Notes: a model not told the origin generated them from the sequence alone. A DNA stretch of 22,969 nt from an uncultured Capnocytophaga sp. (GCF_938029845.1 NZ_CALHGG010000135.1:1-22969), one strand, 5' to 3'; shown: positions 15,284 through 21,993, counted from the first letter of the stretch. Translations and numbers: made by a program.

Positions 15284-16024
15284 ATGTCAAAAATACAAAT
15301 AAAAACCACACAAAATATTTTGCTTGCCTTCGAACCTGCTTCCATTGTAGAGCGTATGGGTGCCTTTGCTATTGACTTTGTCCTTATCATGGGCTATGGA
15401 TACCTCGCTAGTGTAATTATAGATCTCTCTGGCTATAGTTTCTTTACAAACCCTTGGGAGTTTTTAGCGATCTCTTCAGTACTGATGCTACCTGCTGCTT
15501 TCTATTCCTTGGTAGCGGAATCCCTTATGCAAGGACAGACTGTAGGTAAGCGTATCCTAAAAATCAGAGTACTGAAGATAGATGGTTATCAAGCTTCCTT
15601 TGCCGATTTCTTTATTCGTTGGACCTTTGCCTTGGTGGAGGTAGCCCTTTCTATGGGCTCTATTGCGCTTATCAGTATCATCTCCTCCAAGTACTCTCAG
15701 CGCTTAGGTGACTTTGCCGCAGGGACAGCGGTCATCACCGAACGTAACAAGACGAACATCTCCCATACTATCTTGGAAGAACTCTCCTATACCTATCAGC
15801 CGCTGTTCTCTCAAGCCGAGGTGTTGCTCTTTTCGGATCAAGATGCCCAAACTATCAAAAACTACCTCGCCCAAGCCCTAAAAAGCAAAAATGGGCAGTT
15901 CACTATAGCGCGCTTAGCGGATAAGATCACCGAAGTCTCCAAGCGGGAACACACCTCCTATACCCAAAAAGCAGACTTTATCCAGCAATTCCTCAAAGAT
16001 TATAGTTTTTATACTGGCAGGTAA
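15284..16024 (+). CDS. RDD family membrane protein
   Basis: The 246-residue protein begins with a short cytoplasmic segment and the RDD signature: an Arg then AIDF (VERMGAFAIDF, residues 18-28) ahead of the first membrane helix, and GQTVGKRILKIRVLKIDG between helices two and three. Three membrane segments fall in residues 23-150, followed by a soluble tail of about 90 residues. RDD proteins are small membrane proteins of uncertain transport role. The gene is divergent from the SpoIIM-like gene, and the pair shares a 24-base intergenic gap, so any promoters must overlap the coding ends. RDD, SpoIIM, DUF58, MoxR and DUF4350 genes recur together across phyla. Confidence 0.88.
   Translation: MSKIQIKTTQNILLAFEPASIVERMGAFAIDFVLIMGYGYLASVIIDLSGYSFFTNPWEFLAISSVLMLPAAFYSLVAESLMQGQTVGKRILKIRVLKIDGYQASFADFFIRWTFALVEVALSMGSIALISIISSKYSQRLGDFAAGTAVITERNKTNISHTILEELSYTYQPLFSQAEVLLFSDQDAQTIKNYLAQALKSKNGQFTIARLADKITEVSKREHTSYTQKADFIQQFLKDYSFYTGR
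15288..15295 (-). promoter_or_regulatory. Candidate -7 box for the SpoIIM-MoxR operon
   Basis: On the minus strand this reads TATTTTTG, which fits TAnnTTTG, 28 bases ahead of the SpoIIM start. It lies inside the first codons of the divergent RDD gene. No TTTG occurs at the standard distance, so support is weak. Confidence 0.35.
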
Positions 16025-16057
16025 TAAGGTTTTGGTTACGCAACGGTTACGCAAATT
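16023..16057 (+). repeat. 35-bp direct repeat, copy 1
   Basis: This 35-base element is identical to 16122-16156. Each copy contains the 11-mer ggttacgcaac followed at once by ggttacgcaaa. It starts inside the RDD stop codon. Confidence 0.85.
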
Positions 16058-16121
16058 TATTTCTACAAACATTCTGATAATCAAAATTTTAAATAATAAT
16101 ACCCTTGTTTTTTGCCCCAAA

Positions 16122-16156
16122 AATAAGGTTTTGGTTACGCAACGGTTACGCAAATT
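16122..16156 (+). repeat. 35-bp direct repeat, copy 2
   Basis: This is an exact second copy of 16023-16057, offset by 99 bases, with a 64-base AT-rich segment between the two. It lies about 60 bases upstream of the azurin promoter, so it could be a regulatory tandem site or a small dispersed element. Confidence 0.85.
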
Positions 16157-16218
16157 AATCGCTAAGAACTCACCATTCAAAATTATTACAAGCCTTAATT
16201 TAAAAATATTCTAAATAA

Positions 16219-16250
16219 TTTGTTGCGTTAGATTTTTATTTGTACTTTTG
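16219..16250 (+). promoter_or_regulatory. Bacteroidota-type promoter for the azurin gene
   Basis: TTTG at 16219-16222 and TACTTTTG at 16243-16250 are separated by 20 bases, the same spacing as at fur. The start codon is 29 bases downstream. This is one of the two best promoter matches in the window, in keeping with a highly expressed electron carrier. Confidence 0.75.
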
Positions 16251-16279
16251 CGGCATATTTATATCTAAATTATACCGAT

Positions 16280-16795
16280 ATGAAAAAAACATTGTTTTTG
16301 ATGGCTACTGTTGCTCTAATGGTAGCTTCTTGTGGAGATAACAAGAAACCTGAAGAGGCTGGACAAACTACAGAACAGCCTGCTGCTACTGAAGCACCAG
16401 CAGCAGACCAAGCAGCTGAAGCTGTAAATGTAACCTTGGAAGGTACTGACCAAATGACCTTTAACATTCAAGAAATCAAAGCCAAAGCAGGACAAACTAT
16501 CAATGTTACCCTTAAGCATGTAGGACAAATGCCTAAAAATCAAATGGGACACAACTTCGTACTTCTTAAGAAAGGTACTGATATTCCTACTTTCGGAATG
16601 GCTGCTATGGAAGCTGGTCTTGAAAAGGACTATATTCCTAACAATGGAGCTGATGTGATTGCTCATACCAAGCTTATCGGAGGCGGAGAAACAGATACTA
16701 TCTCTTTCAAAGCTCCAGAACCTGGTACTTATGACTACATCTGTTCTTACCCAGGTCACTTTTCTCTTATGAAAGGGAAACTTATCGTAGAATAA
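16280..16795 (+). CDS. Azurin-type blue copper lipoprotein
   Basis: The 171-residue protein carries a lipoprotein signal peptide with lipobox VAS-C18. A flexible Ala/Glu/Gln/Pro linker of about 30 residues comes next, then a type I copper domain closely following azurin (DQMTFN, GQMPKNQMGHNFVL). The copper ligands are H91, C155, H160 and M164, with G90 supplying the axial carbonyl; the C-H and H-M spacings (5 and 4) equal those of Pseudomonas azurin. The two cysteines forming the azurin disulfide are missing: the only cysteines are the lipidated one and the copper ligand. It should be a membrane-tethered periplasmic electron carrier, probably feeding a cytochrome c peroxidase, oxidase or nitrite reductase. 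It is monocistronic between its own promoter and a palindromic terminator. Confidence 0.95.
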   Translation: MKKTLFLMATVALMVASCGDNKKPEEAGQTTEQPAATEAPAADQAAEAVNVTLEGTDQMTFNIQEIKAKAGQTINVTLKHVGQMPKNQMGHNFVLLKKGTDIPTFGMAAMEAGLEKDYIPNNGADVIAHTKLIGGGETDTISFKAPEPGTYDYICSYPGHFSLMKGKLIVE

Positions 16796-16827
16796 GTTGT
16801 TCTAGTTATTATTCTTTTCAATAGTAA

Positions 16828-16857
16828 TAGAGGTTACACCCTAGGGTGTAACCTCTA
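16828..16857. terminator. Bidirectional terminator-like 30-bp perfect palindrome
   Basis: The 30 bases are a perfect palindrome built on gaggttacaccc / gggtgtaacctc around a central ctag. It lies between convergent genes whose stop codons are 33 and 3 bases away. T-rich sequence follows on both strands but no pure T run, so termination is probable rather than certain. Confidence 0.75.
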
Positions 16858-16859
16858 AT

Positions 16860-17438
16860 CTATTTTACTGTTACTGAAAATAACCGTTCTGTTTGTATGG
16901 TTGCCTCCCAAGTGGTATCCCCCTTCATAGAATAAAGGACATCGGTCAAAGGTAAGGCTAACACATCTCCTGTGCGTAGTGTTAGATACTCCGACACTAT
17001 TTGCAAGGCAAGAGGCAAGCGCTGCAGGGTTTGTTGCAAAGGTAGCTGCTCAATAACTGCCCCATTTTCACTAAAAACGACTACTGTTTCCTGCTGCAAC
17101 AGATGAATCGGCAAGAAACTCCCCACTACCATAGATCCATCAAAAGCGGTAGCTAGCTCCCATGGCCTTGCTGCTGCCTGAAGCTCCTTTTGCCTATCAT
17201 AAGCGGTAAGGGCAAGCCCCAAAGAGACTTGCTCGTAGTACTTAGAGGCAAACCTATCCGAGATACATTTGCCCTGCTTACTAATCTTAATTAATAGCAC
17301 CGCTTGACCACGGAGATCGGTGGTAAAATCGGGTATATAGAGCGGAAGCTCCCTATTATGTACGGCCGTATCAGGCTTTATATAAAGAAGCGGTGCCTCT
17401 TGCTCAGAAGTAGGAGGTTGTATATATACTATTTTCAC
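16860..17438 (-). CDS. Degenerate fumarylacetoacetate hydrolase family protein (probable pseudoenzyme)
   Basis: With a GTG start at 17438 the protein has 192 residues and follows the FAH fold of short YcgM-like hydrolases: start KIVYI, LLYIKPDTAV (18-27), YIPDF (34-38), SDRFASKYYEQVSLGLALTAYD (60-81), RPWELATAFDGS (91-102) and YLTLRTGDVLALP (151-163). Key positions are lost. The GRNY motif near the N-terminus is gone. The metal-binding Glu-x-Glu, normally before the VVKI strand, reads G44-Q45-A46, the Lys before AFDGS is Thr97, and the FTGTP loop reads ALPLT. Only the equivalent of the third metal ligand, D81, remains. The reading frame is intact, so a non-catalytic role or slow decay are both possible. 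The frame stays open to 17531, but that would overlap rsmD and has no homology. The gene is divergent from rsmD. Confidence 0.75.
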   Translation of the reverse strand: MKIVYIQPPTSEQEAPLLYIKPDTAVHNRELPLYIPDFTTDLRGQAVLLIKISKQGKCISDRFASKYYEQVSLGLALTAYDRQKELQAAARPWELATAFDGSMVVGSFLPIHLLQQETVVVFSENGAVIEQLPLQQTLQRLPLALQIVSEYLTLRTGDVLALPLTDVLYSMKGDTTWEATIQTERLFSVTVK

Positions 17439-17469
17439 TGAAAAACTTTTTTTATCATTATAAAATCCG

Positions 17470-17477
17470 TAATTTTG
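17470..17477 (+). promoter_or_regulatory. Candidate -7 box for rsmD
   Basis: TAATTTTG fits TAnnTTTG and lies 18 bases before the rsmD ATG. The -33 position is a T run without G, so the match is partial. Confidence 0.5.
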
Positions 17478-17495
17478 CCCTTTATTTAGACAAAT

Positions 17496-18044
17496 ATGCG
17501 TATTATCTCTGGTTCCCATCGTGGCAAGCAACTCATCGCTCCCAAGACACTCCCTGTACGTCCTACTACGGACTTTGCCAAGGAGTCTCTTTTTAATATC
17601 CTCAACAACTACTTTTTCTTAGATAGTATCAAGGTGCTTGACCTTTTTGCAGGTACAGGCAATATCAGCTATGAGTTTGGCAGTCGCGGTTGTCCCGATA
17701 TCACGGCCGTAGATAGCCATGCCGCTTGCGTGCAGTATATCCGCAAGACAGCCGAAGCACTCGGCTACCCTATTGAGGTGATCAAGGCTGACGCCTTCAC
17801 CTACTTGGAACGCAACCTGAGCCAATATGATGTCATCTTTGCCGATCCTCCTTATGATATTTCCCCCGAAGATCTTAACAGATTAGTCACTTTGGTTTTT
17901 GAAAGAAACCTCCTTAGTGAAGATGGACTACTTATCATAGAACATTCTGCAAAAATCTCTATGGAAGAAAACCCTCATTTTGACCACGAAAGGCGATATG
18001 GCGGGACAGCATTTAGTCTATTTGGAGTAAAAAGCGAAGAGTAA
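17496..18044 (+). CDS. rsmD: 16S rRNA (guanine(966)-N2)-methyltransferase RsmD
   Basis: The 182-residue protein has the full RsmD pattern: MRIISGSHRGKQL at the N-terminus, RPTTDFAKESLFNIL (22-36), the SAM-binding DLFAGTGNIS (49-58), the acidic AVDSH of strand two (71-75), and the amino-methyltransferase motif DPPY at 117-120. It methylates G966 of 16S rRNA (E. coli numbering) on the assembled 30S subunit. Its last codons (VKSEE and stop) already follow the 7-base periodicity of the downstream repeat. It is convergent with the DinB-fold gene. Confidence 0.95.
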   Translation: MRIISGSHRGKQLIAPKTLPVRPTTDFAKESLFNILNNYFFLDSIKVLDLFAGTGNISYEFGSRGCPDITAVDSHAACVQYIRKTAEALGYPIEVIKADAFTYLERNLSQYDVIFADPPYDISPEDLNRLVTLVFERNLLSEDGLLIIEHSAKISMEENPHFDHERRYGGTAFSLFGVKSEE

Positions 18045-18079
18045 AAGGAAGATAAACGCTTCACTTTTTCGGCTTTCAC
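18027..18079. repeat. Heptad repeat bridging convergent rsmD and DinB-fold genes
   Basis: Seven-base units gtaaaaa, gcgaaga, gtaaaag, gaagata (18027-18054) are followed by units of opposite sense, cttcact, ttttcgg, ctttcac (18059-18079). The first units lie in the last codons of rsmD. The opposed halves could pair and act as a terminator for both genes. Confidence 0.55.
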
Positions 18080-18081
18080 TA

Positions 18082-18549
18082 TCAGACTAAGTATTTGATA
18101 GCAATCACCAACCCCAAGTGCATACCTTCATGGGTATTGTTGAAATAAATAGCATCTTCCACACAGTTTAGCGGATAGTTCAGCCCTGTGAGGTAGTTGG
18201 TATAAGTGGTGAAAAGTCCCTTTTGGTAGTCCTCTTCCAACTGTTGTTGAGTGGAAAGGAGTAGGCTCTTAAGAGTATCTACTTCTTCTTGAGTGGGGAT
18301 GTGTCCGTCAGGCACCGTTCCCTTACGATAGGCTGCAATAAAATCCTCTGACACATACATAGGTAGCCCACTATTGTAGTAGCAGTACAATTGTTGTGTG
18401 ACAATAGCATGAGAGATATTCCAAAGCAGATTATTGCGGAAGCCCTGAGGAATGACGGCCAATTGCTCTAAGGTAAAACCTTCTAAATACTGTAAGTATC
18501 GCTCTCTAATACACTTGTGTAGGGCGAAAACGGATTTGTCTAATTTCAT
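18082..18549 (-). CDS. DinB-fold (DinB_2/YfiT-like) protein
   Basis: The 155-residue protein is a four-helix-bundle DinB-like protein. The three metal-binding histidines are H47 (LLWNISHAIVTQ), H140 and H144 (NNTHEGMHLG), in the canonical H...HxxxH order. FNNTHEGMHLGLVIAIKYLV is typical of the Bacteroidota subgroup. Family members are metal-dependent thiol transferases or are uncharacterised, so the reaction cannot be named. It is 9 bases downstream of purN on the same strand, so the two are probably co-transcribed without an obvious pathway link. Confidence 0.82.
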   Translation of the reverse strand: MKLDKSVFALHKCIRERYLQYLEGFTLEQLAVIPQGFRNNLLWNISHAIVTQQLYCYYNSGLPMYVSEDFIAAYRKGTVPDGHIPTQEEVDTLKSLLLSTQQQLEEDYQKGLFTTYTNYLTGLNYPLNCVEDAIYFNNTHEGMHLGLVIAIKYLV

Positions 18550-18558
18550 TTTTATAGA

Positions 18559-19128
18559 TTAGTTTTGTAATAGTTGCTTGATTATAAGTGGGAATGCACG
18601 ATACTCCAACTCATGTACCTTTTGGGCAAGACTCTCAGGGGTATCCGCAGGAGTGATCGCCACACGCTCTTGGTAGATAATCGCCCCCTCGTCATAGTGT
18701 TCATTGATATAATGAATAGTGATACCACTCTCTTTCTCACCTGCCGCTATCACAGCCTCATGTACATGCATGCCATACATGCCTTTGCCTCCATATTTGG
18801 GCAGTAAGGACGGATGAATATTGACAATTCTATTGGGGAAACGAGCAATGATATTCTCAGGACACTTCCAGAGGAAGCCTGCCAAGACGATAAGGTCGGG
18901 TTGTTCTCTCTCTAAGAGATCTAGTATATAGGACGTTTCATAAAAATCCTTCCTGTCAAAGAGCATACAAGGCACATCCAAACGCTCTGCACGACCTATT
19001 ACCCCTGCTTTGGGGTTATTGGTAAGGATAAATGCTACCTCGGCCAAGGCGTTTTCTCTGAAATAAGTAACAATTCGTTCTGCATTGGAACCATTGCCCG
19101 AAGCAAATAAAATGAGCTTTTTCATCAT
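18559..19128 (-). CDS. purN: Phosphoribosylglycinamide formyltransferase (GART)
   Basis: The protein starts with MMKKLILFASGNGSNAERIV and has about 189 residues, the usual PurN length. It transfers the formyl group of 10-formyl-THF to GAR in purine synthesis. The catalytic triad is seen as Asn and His in RIVNIHPSLLPKYGG and Asp in HYDEGAIIYQ. The substrate loop GKGMYGMHVHEAV is intact. A frame extension to 19155 would begin upstream of a -7 promoter box and has no homology, so I use the ATG at 19128 (or 19125). It is divergent from coaD and followed closely by the DinB-fold gene. Confidence 0.93.
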   Translation of the reverse strand: MMKKLILFASGNGSNAERIVTYFRENALAEVAFILTNNPKAGVIGRAERLDVPCMLFDRKDFYETSYILDLLEREQPDLIVLAGFLWKCPENIIARFPNRIVNIHPSLLPKYGGKGMYGMHVHEAVIAAGEKESGITIHYINEHYDEGAIIYQERVAITPADTPESLAQKVHELEYRAFPLIIKQLLQN

Positions 19129-19142
19129 ACAAGAAATTTGTG

Positions 19143-19150
19143 CAAATTTA
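19143..19150 (-). promoter_or_regulatory. Candidate -7 box for purN
   Basis: The minus strand reads TAAATTTG, an exact TAnnTTTG, 14 bases ahead of the chosen purN start. No clear TTTG sits 20 bases upstream. It supports the shorter purN start. Confidence 0.5.
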
Positions 19151-19195
19151 CACATTTTTTTTGGGGAGAGCCAGAAAAAAATGACTTCTTTTTCT

Positions 19196-19203
19196 TACCT
19201 TTG
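19196..19203 (+). promoter_or_regulatory. Candidate -7 box for coaD-folC
   Basis: TACCTTTG is an exact TAnnTTTG, 29 bases before the coaD ATG, divergent from the purN box 45 bases away. A -33 TTTG at the usual distance is not seen. Confidence 0.5.
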
Positions 19204-19232
19204 CCCCTTGAAACAACTGATGACAACAACCT

Positions 19233-19712
19233 ATGAAAAAGGCTATTTTTCCAGGTTCTTTTGACCCTATCACCTTAGGGCATTATGATATTATTTGCAG
19301 GGCTACAGAACTCTTCGACGAAATTGTAGTAGCCGTAGGAGAAAATGCCGACAAGCGCTACATGTTCTCTGTGGAAGAGCGCAAAGCCTTTATTGCCAAA
19401 TCATTTGCCGACAACCCAAAGGTAAAAGTAGTTAGCTACCAAGGTCTTACGGTAGATTTCTGTAAAAAACTACACATCTCATTCATTCTCAGAGGCTTAC
19501 GAAATCCTGCAGACTTCGAGTTCGAACGTGCTATTGCACACACTAACAGAGACTTGGCAGGAGTAGAGACGGTATTCCTACTTACTGCGGTGAAGACTTC
19601 CCATATCTCCTCCTCCATAGTGCGTGATGTAATTCGCAACCGAGGCGATTACACCCTCTTAGTACCTGAGAGTGTGCGTATTGAAAACATTGAAGATTAC
19701 TATATACACTAA
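19233..19712 (+). CDS. coaD: Pantetheine-phosphate adenylyltransferase
   Basis: The 159-residue protein has the normal length and motifs of CoaD, the penultimate enzyme of coenzyme A synthesis (4'-phosphopantetheine plus ATP gives dephospho-CoA). GSFDPITLGH at residues 8-17 is the nucleotidyltransferase TxGH motif. RGLRNPADFEFERAIAHTNR binds substrate, and HISSSIVRDV is the ISSSxVR signature. The stop TAA overlaps the folC ATG by one base (TAATG), so the two genes are translationally coupled. Confidence 0.97.
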   Translation: MKKAIFPGSFDPITLGHYDIICRATELFDEIVVAVGENADKRYMFSVEERKAFIAKSFADNPKVKVVSYQGLTVDFCKKLHISFILRGLRNPADFEFERAIAHTNRDLAGVETVFLLTAVKTSHISSSIVRDVIRNRGDYTLLVPESVRIENIEDYYIH

Positions 19713-20926
19713 TGACTTACACAGAAAGCATAGATTGGTTGTGGGCACATCTGCCTATGTACCAAGAAAAAGGACGATCTGCCTTCCGAGGCAAATTGGA
19801 TAATATTCTCCTTTTGTGCGACCACTTAGGCAATCCACAAGAGCAATTTCCTTCCCTACATATAGCTGGTACCAATGGTAAAGGCTCCTCCTCTCATGCG
19901 CTTGCTTCGGTCTTACAGGAAGCAGGTTACAAGGTAGGACTCTATACCTCCCCCCACCTAAAGGACTTTCGCGAACGTATCAAAGTCAATGGAGAAAACA
20001 TCTCTCAAGAGGCTGTTAGTCAGTTTGTTGAGAAAAACAAAGACTTTATGGAAGGGGAAAACTTTTCCTTCTTTGAGGTTACCGTAGGTATGGCCTTTGA
20101 CTATTTCGCCTACCAAAAGGTAGATATAGCTGTGATAGAAGTAGGACTAGGAGGAAGATTGGACTCTACCAATATCATCAACCCCATTGTCTCACTTATC
20201 ACCAATATTGGAAAAGATCACACCGAGATTTTAGGAGACACATTGGAGGAAATTGCCCAAGAAAAAGCCGGTATTATCAAGCCACAAACTCCTGTGGTTA
20301 TCAGTGAATTTCACCCACTTACTGCACCAGTATTCAAGCAAGTAGCCGCCGAGAAAGAAGCACCTATCTATTTTGCTGATTCTCTGGAGGTGCCTTATAC
20401 TATGGATCTTAAGGGGGGATATCAGGCCAAGAATATTAAGGGGATTGTACAAACCTTACGTATATTACAAGAAAAAGGCTGGGCTATTTCTGAAGAAAAT
20501 ATACAAAGAGGGCTCTCACATATTGTAGCCAACACTCACCTGATGGGACGCTGGCAGCTCCTAGGAGAAAATCCTAAAATGATATGTGATACCGCTCACA
20601 ATGCCCATGGTTTTGCAGAGATTTTTGCCCAATTAAATCAAGAAAAATACAACACCCTACACATGGTACTTGGCTTTGTCAAGGAAAAGGATTTAGATGC
20701 CATTCTTCCTATGTTCCCAAAGCAAGCTCATTACTATTTCTGTACGCCAAAGATAGATAGAGGTCTCAGTGCCACTGTTCTACAAGAGAAAGCCGCAAGC
20801 TATGGTCTCCATGGAGATGCCTTCCCTTCTGTGAGTAGCGCCCTAGAACAGGCACAAGAACAAGCCCATGCCGATGATTTTATCTACATAGGAGGAAGTA
20901 CCTTTGTCGTAGCAGAGGTAGTATAG
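19712..20926 (+). CDS. folC: Bifunctional folylpolyglutamate synthase / dihydrofolate synthase
   Basis: This 404-residue Mur-ligase-family enzyme adds glutamate to dihydropteroate or to folates in the cytoplasm. The P-loop GTNGKGSS is at 53-60, followed by LYTSPHLKDFRERI (77-90), the Mg/ATP motif EVGLGGRLDSTNII, the carbamoyl-lysine/omega region ITNIGKDHTEILGDTLEEIA, and the C-terminal-domain motif CDTAHNAHG. All are intact. It starts in the coaD stop codon and ends 9 bases before the convergent ferredoxin gene, so little room is left for a terminator. Confidence 0.96.
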   Translation: MTYTESIDWLWAHLPMYQEKGRSAFRGKLDNILLLCDHLGNPQEQFPSLHIAGTNGKGSSSHALASVLQEAGYKVGLYTSPHLKDFRERIKVNGENISQEAVSQFVEKNKDFMEGENFSFFEVTVGMAFDYFAYQKVDIAVIEVGLGGRLDSTNIINPIVSLITNIGKDHTEILGDTLEEIAQEKAGIIKPQTPVVISEFHPLTAPVFKQVAAEKEAPIYFADSLEVPYTMDLKGGYQAKNIKGIVQTLRILQEKGWAISEENIQRGLSHIVANTHLMGRWQLLGENPKMICDTAHNAHGFAEIFAQLNQEKYNTLHMVLGFVKEKDLDAILPMFPKQAHYYFCTPKIDRGLSATVLQEKAASYGLHGDAFPSVSSALEQAQEQAHADDFIYIGGSTFVVAEVV

Positions 20927-20935
20927 CCGAGGGAG

Positions 20936-21166
20936 CTAGATCTTTTTGGTCGTGATAATTTTGACAGGGCATGCCTTTTGGGCATTTTCACAAGCCTCAA
21001 AGATACTATCATCATGGGATTTGAGGGTAAAAAAGCCTTTTTTTTCTGTGGAGCGCAAGAGAACACTCTTTCCATCCTTTTTGCTCATCTGGAACTGCTC
21101 TGGAGCCATCTCCACACAATAATTACAACCTATACACTTATCACGTTGTAGCGTTACTATGACCAC
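20936..21166 (-). CDS. Small single-cluster 4Fe-4S ferredoxin
   Basis: The 76-residue protein has C11xxC14xxC17 (KCIGCNYCVEMAP) and a distant C66-Pro (KACPVKII), the ligand set of a monocluster ferredoxin. An extra Cys59 (FEACENAQKAC) is the remnant of the second cluster motif. The 42-residue loop between the motifs is Lys-rich. It is probably a low-potential electron carrier; no partner is shown by the convergent folC or by the divergent DUF3109 gene, which is also Cys-rich. Confidence 0.9.
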   Translation of the reverse strand: MVIVTLQRDKCIGCNYCVEMAPEQFQMSKKDGKSVLLRSTEKKGFFTLKSHDDSIFEACENAQKACPVKIITTKKI

Positions 21167-21173
21167 TATATTA

Positions 21174-21260
21174 TTTTGAGTTTTATGTTTTGATTTTTGA
21201 GTTTTGGTTTTGAATTACAGTCTTCTGACCACTAACAACTGACCACTAACAACTGACACC
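21174..21260. repeat. Heptad repeat array between ferredoxin and DUF3109 genes
   Basis: Six units of ttttgag type (ttttgag, ttttatg, ttttgat, ttttgag, ttttggt, tttgaat; 21174-21215) are followed, after ten bases, by tgaccac, taacaac, tgaccac, taacaac, tgacacc (21226-21260). The last unit touches the DUF3109 ATG, so the array forms its whole translation leader. Confidence 0.85.
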
Positions 21261-21836
21261 ATGATTGAAATAGATAACACCTTAATCTCGGAAGAGATCC
21301 TAGAAAATGACTTTGTCTGCAACCTCGATGCCTGCAAGGGAGCTTGTTGCGTGGAGGGAGATGCAGGGGCACCTGTGGAGGACGACGAGGTGGAAATCCT
21401 CGAACGTATCTACCATAAGGTAGCTCCTTATCTGAGCGAACAAGGCCGCAAAGCTATTGAGGCACAAGGCACTGCGGTACGTGGCAGCGATGGTGAATGG
21501 GAAACACCTCTTATCAATGGTGGTGAATGTGCCTATGTGGTCAGAGACGAAAAAGGTATCGTTCTCTGTGGAATAGAACAAGCCTATCGCGAGGGTAAAA
21601 TAGATTGGAAAAAGCCTATTTCCTGCCACCTCTACCCTATTCGCCTCAAGACATATCCTTCCTTTGTCGCTGTGAATTACGAGCGCTGGAGTATCTGCAA
21701 AGATGCCTGTATTCTAGGGCGTAAACTCCAGGTACCTGTCTATAAGTTTGTTCGTGAAGCCCTTATCCGCAAGTTCGGAGAGGAATGGTATGAACAATTA
21801 GAAGCAGCAGAGAAAATGATAAATGAAAACAACTAA
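21261..21836 (+). CDS. DUF3109 family Cys-rich protein
   Basis: The 191-residue protein resembles the Bacteroidota DUF3109 family, akin to YkgJ-type zinc/iron-sulfur-binding proteins. Cysteines cluster at C20, C25, C29 and C30 (FVCNLDACKGACCVEGDAG), with more in GGECAYV, IVLCGIEQA, ISCHLYPIRL and SICKDACILG. ISCHLYPIRL resembles the CRxYPxxP-type motif of metal-binding relatives. The function is unknown. It is divergent from the ferredoxin gene, and heptad repeats flank both ends of the gene. Confidence 0.82.
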   Translation: MIEIDNTLISEEILENDFVCNLDACKGACCVEGDAGAPVEDDEVEILERIYHKVAPYLSEQGRKAIEAQGTAVRGSDGEWETPLINGGECAYVVRDEKGIVLCGIEQAYREGKIDWKKPISCHLYPIRLKTYPSFVAVNYERWSICKDACILGRKLQVPVYKFVREALIRKFGEEWYEQLEAAEKMINENN

Positions 21837-21839
21837 TAG

Positions 21840-21895
21840 AGTGAATAGTGAATAGCTGATAGTTAATAGTTAATAGCTAATAGTTAATAGTAAAT
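21840..21895. repeat. Eight-unit heptad array after DUF3109
   Basis: Eight uninterrupted 7-base units: agtgaat, agtgaat, agctgat, agttaat, agttaat, agctaat, agttaat, agtaaat. It starts three bases after the stop codon. Both strands carry stops in the repeated units. Confidence 0.9.
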
Positions 21896-21929
21896 CAATG
21901 GTTAAAATGTTATTCATCAACTGTCTAAA

Positions 21930-21993
21930 ACGTAATAAATTGCGTCTTAATGAATTGAACTATACAATTTTTCTCTACTATTGATTTGGATTA
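21930..21993. repeat. Dispersed palindrome-cored repeat, copy 2
   Basis: The core ACGTAATAAATTGCGT at 21930-21945 matches 13 of 16 bases of the core at 6052-6067. The following 55 bases (21939-21993) match 6089-6143 without gaps at 42 positions by hand count. Like copy 1, it lies 3' of a minus-strand gene (the acyltransferase). Confidence 0.6.

Noticed and set aside
16023..16156. Possible two-repeat CRISPR
   Set aside because: Only two copies, a 64-base interval that is too long for a spacer, repeat unit internally tandem, and no cas genes nearby.
15914..16180. 88-codon minus-strand frame over the 35-bp repeats
   Set aside because: Its internal duplication (INLRNRCVTKTL twice) only reflects the DNA repeat, and it overlaps the end of the RDD gene.
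16828..16857. Perfect 30-bp palindrome as a transposon end or operator
   Set aside because: It lies between convergent stop codons with no flanking duplication, so a bidirectional terminator is the simpler reading.
17439..17531. Upstream extension of the FAH-like protein
   Set aside because: It would overlap the divergent rsmD coding sequence and promoter, and FAH similarity begins only at the GTG at 17438.
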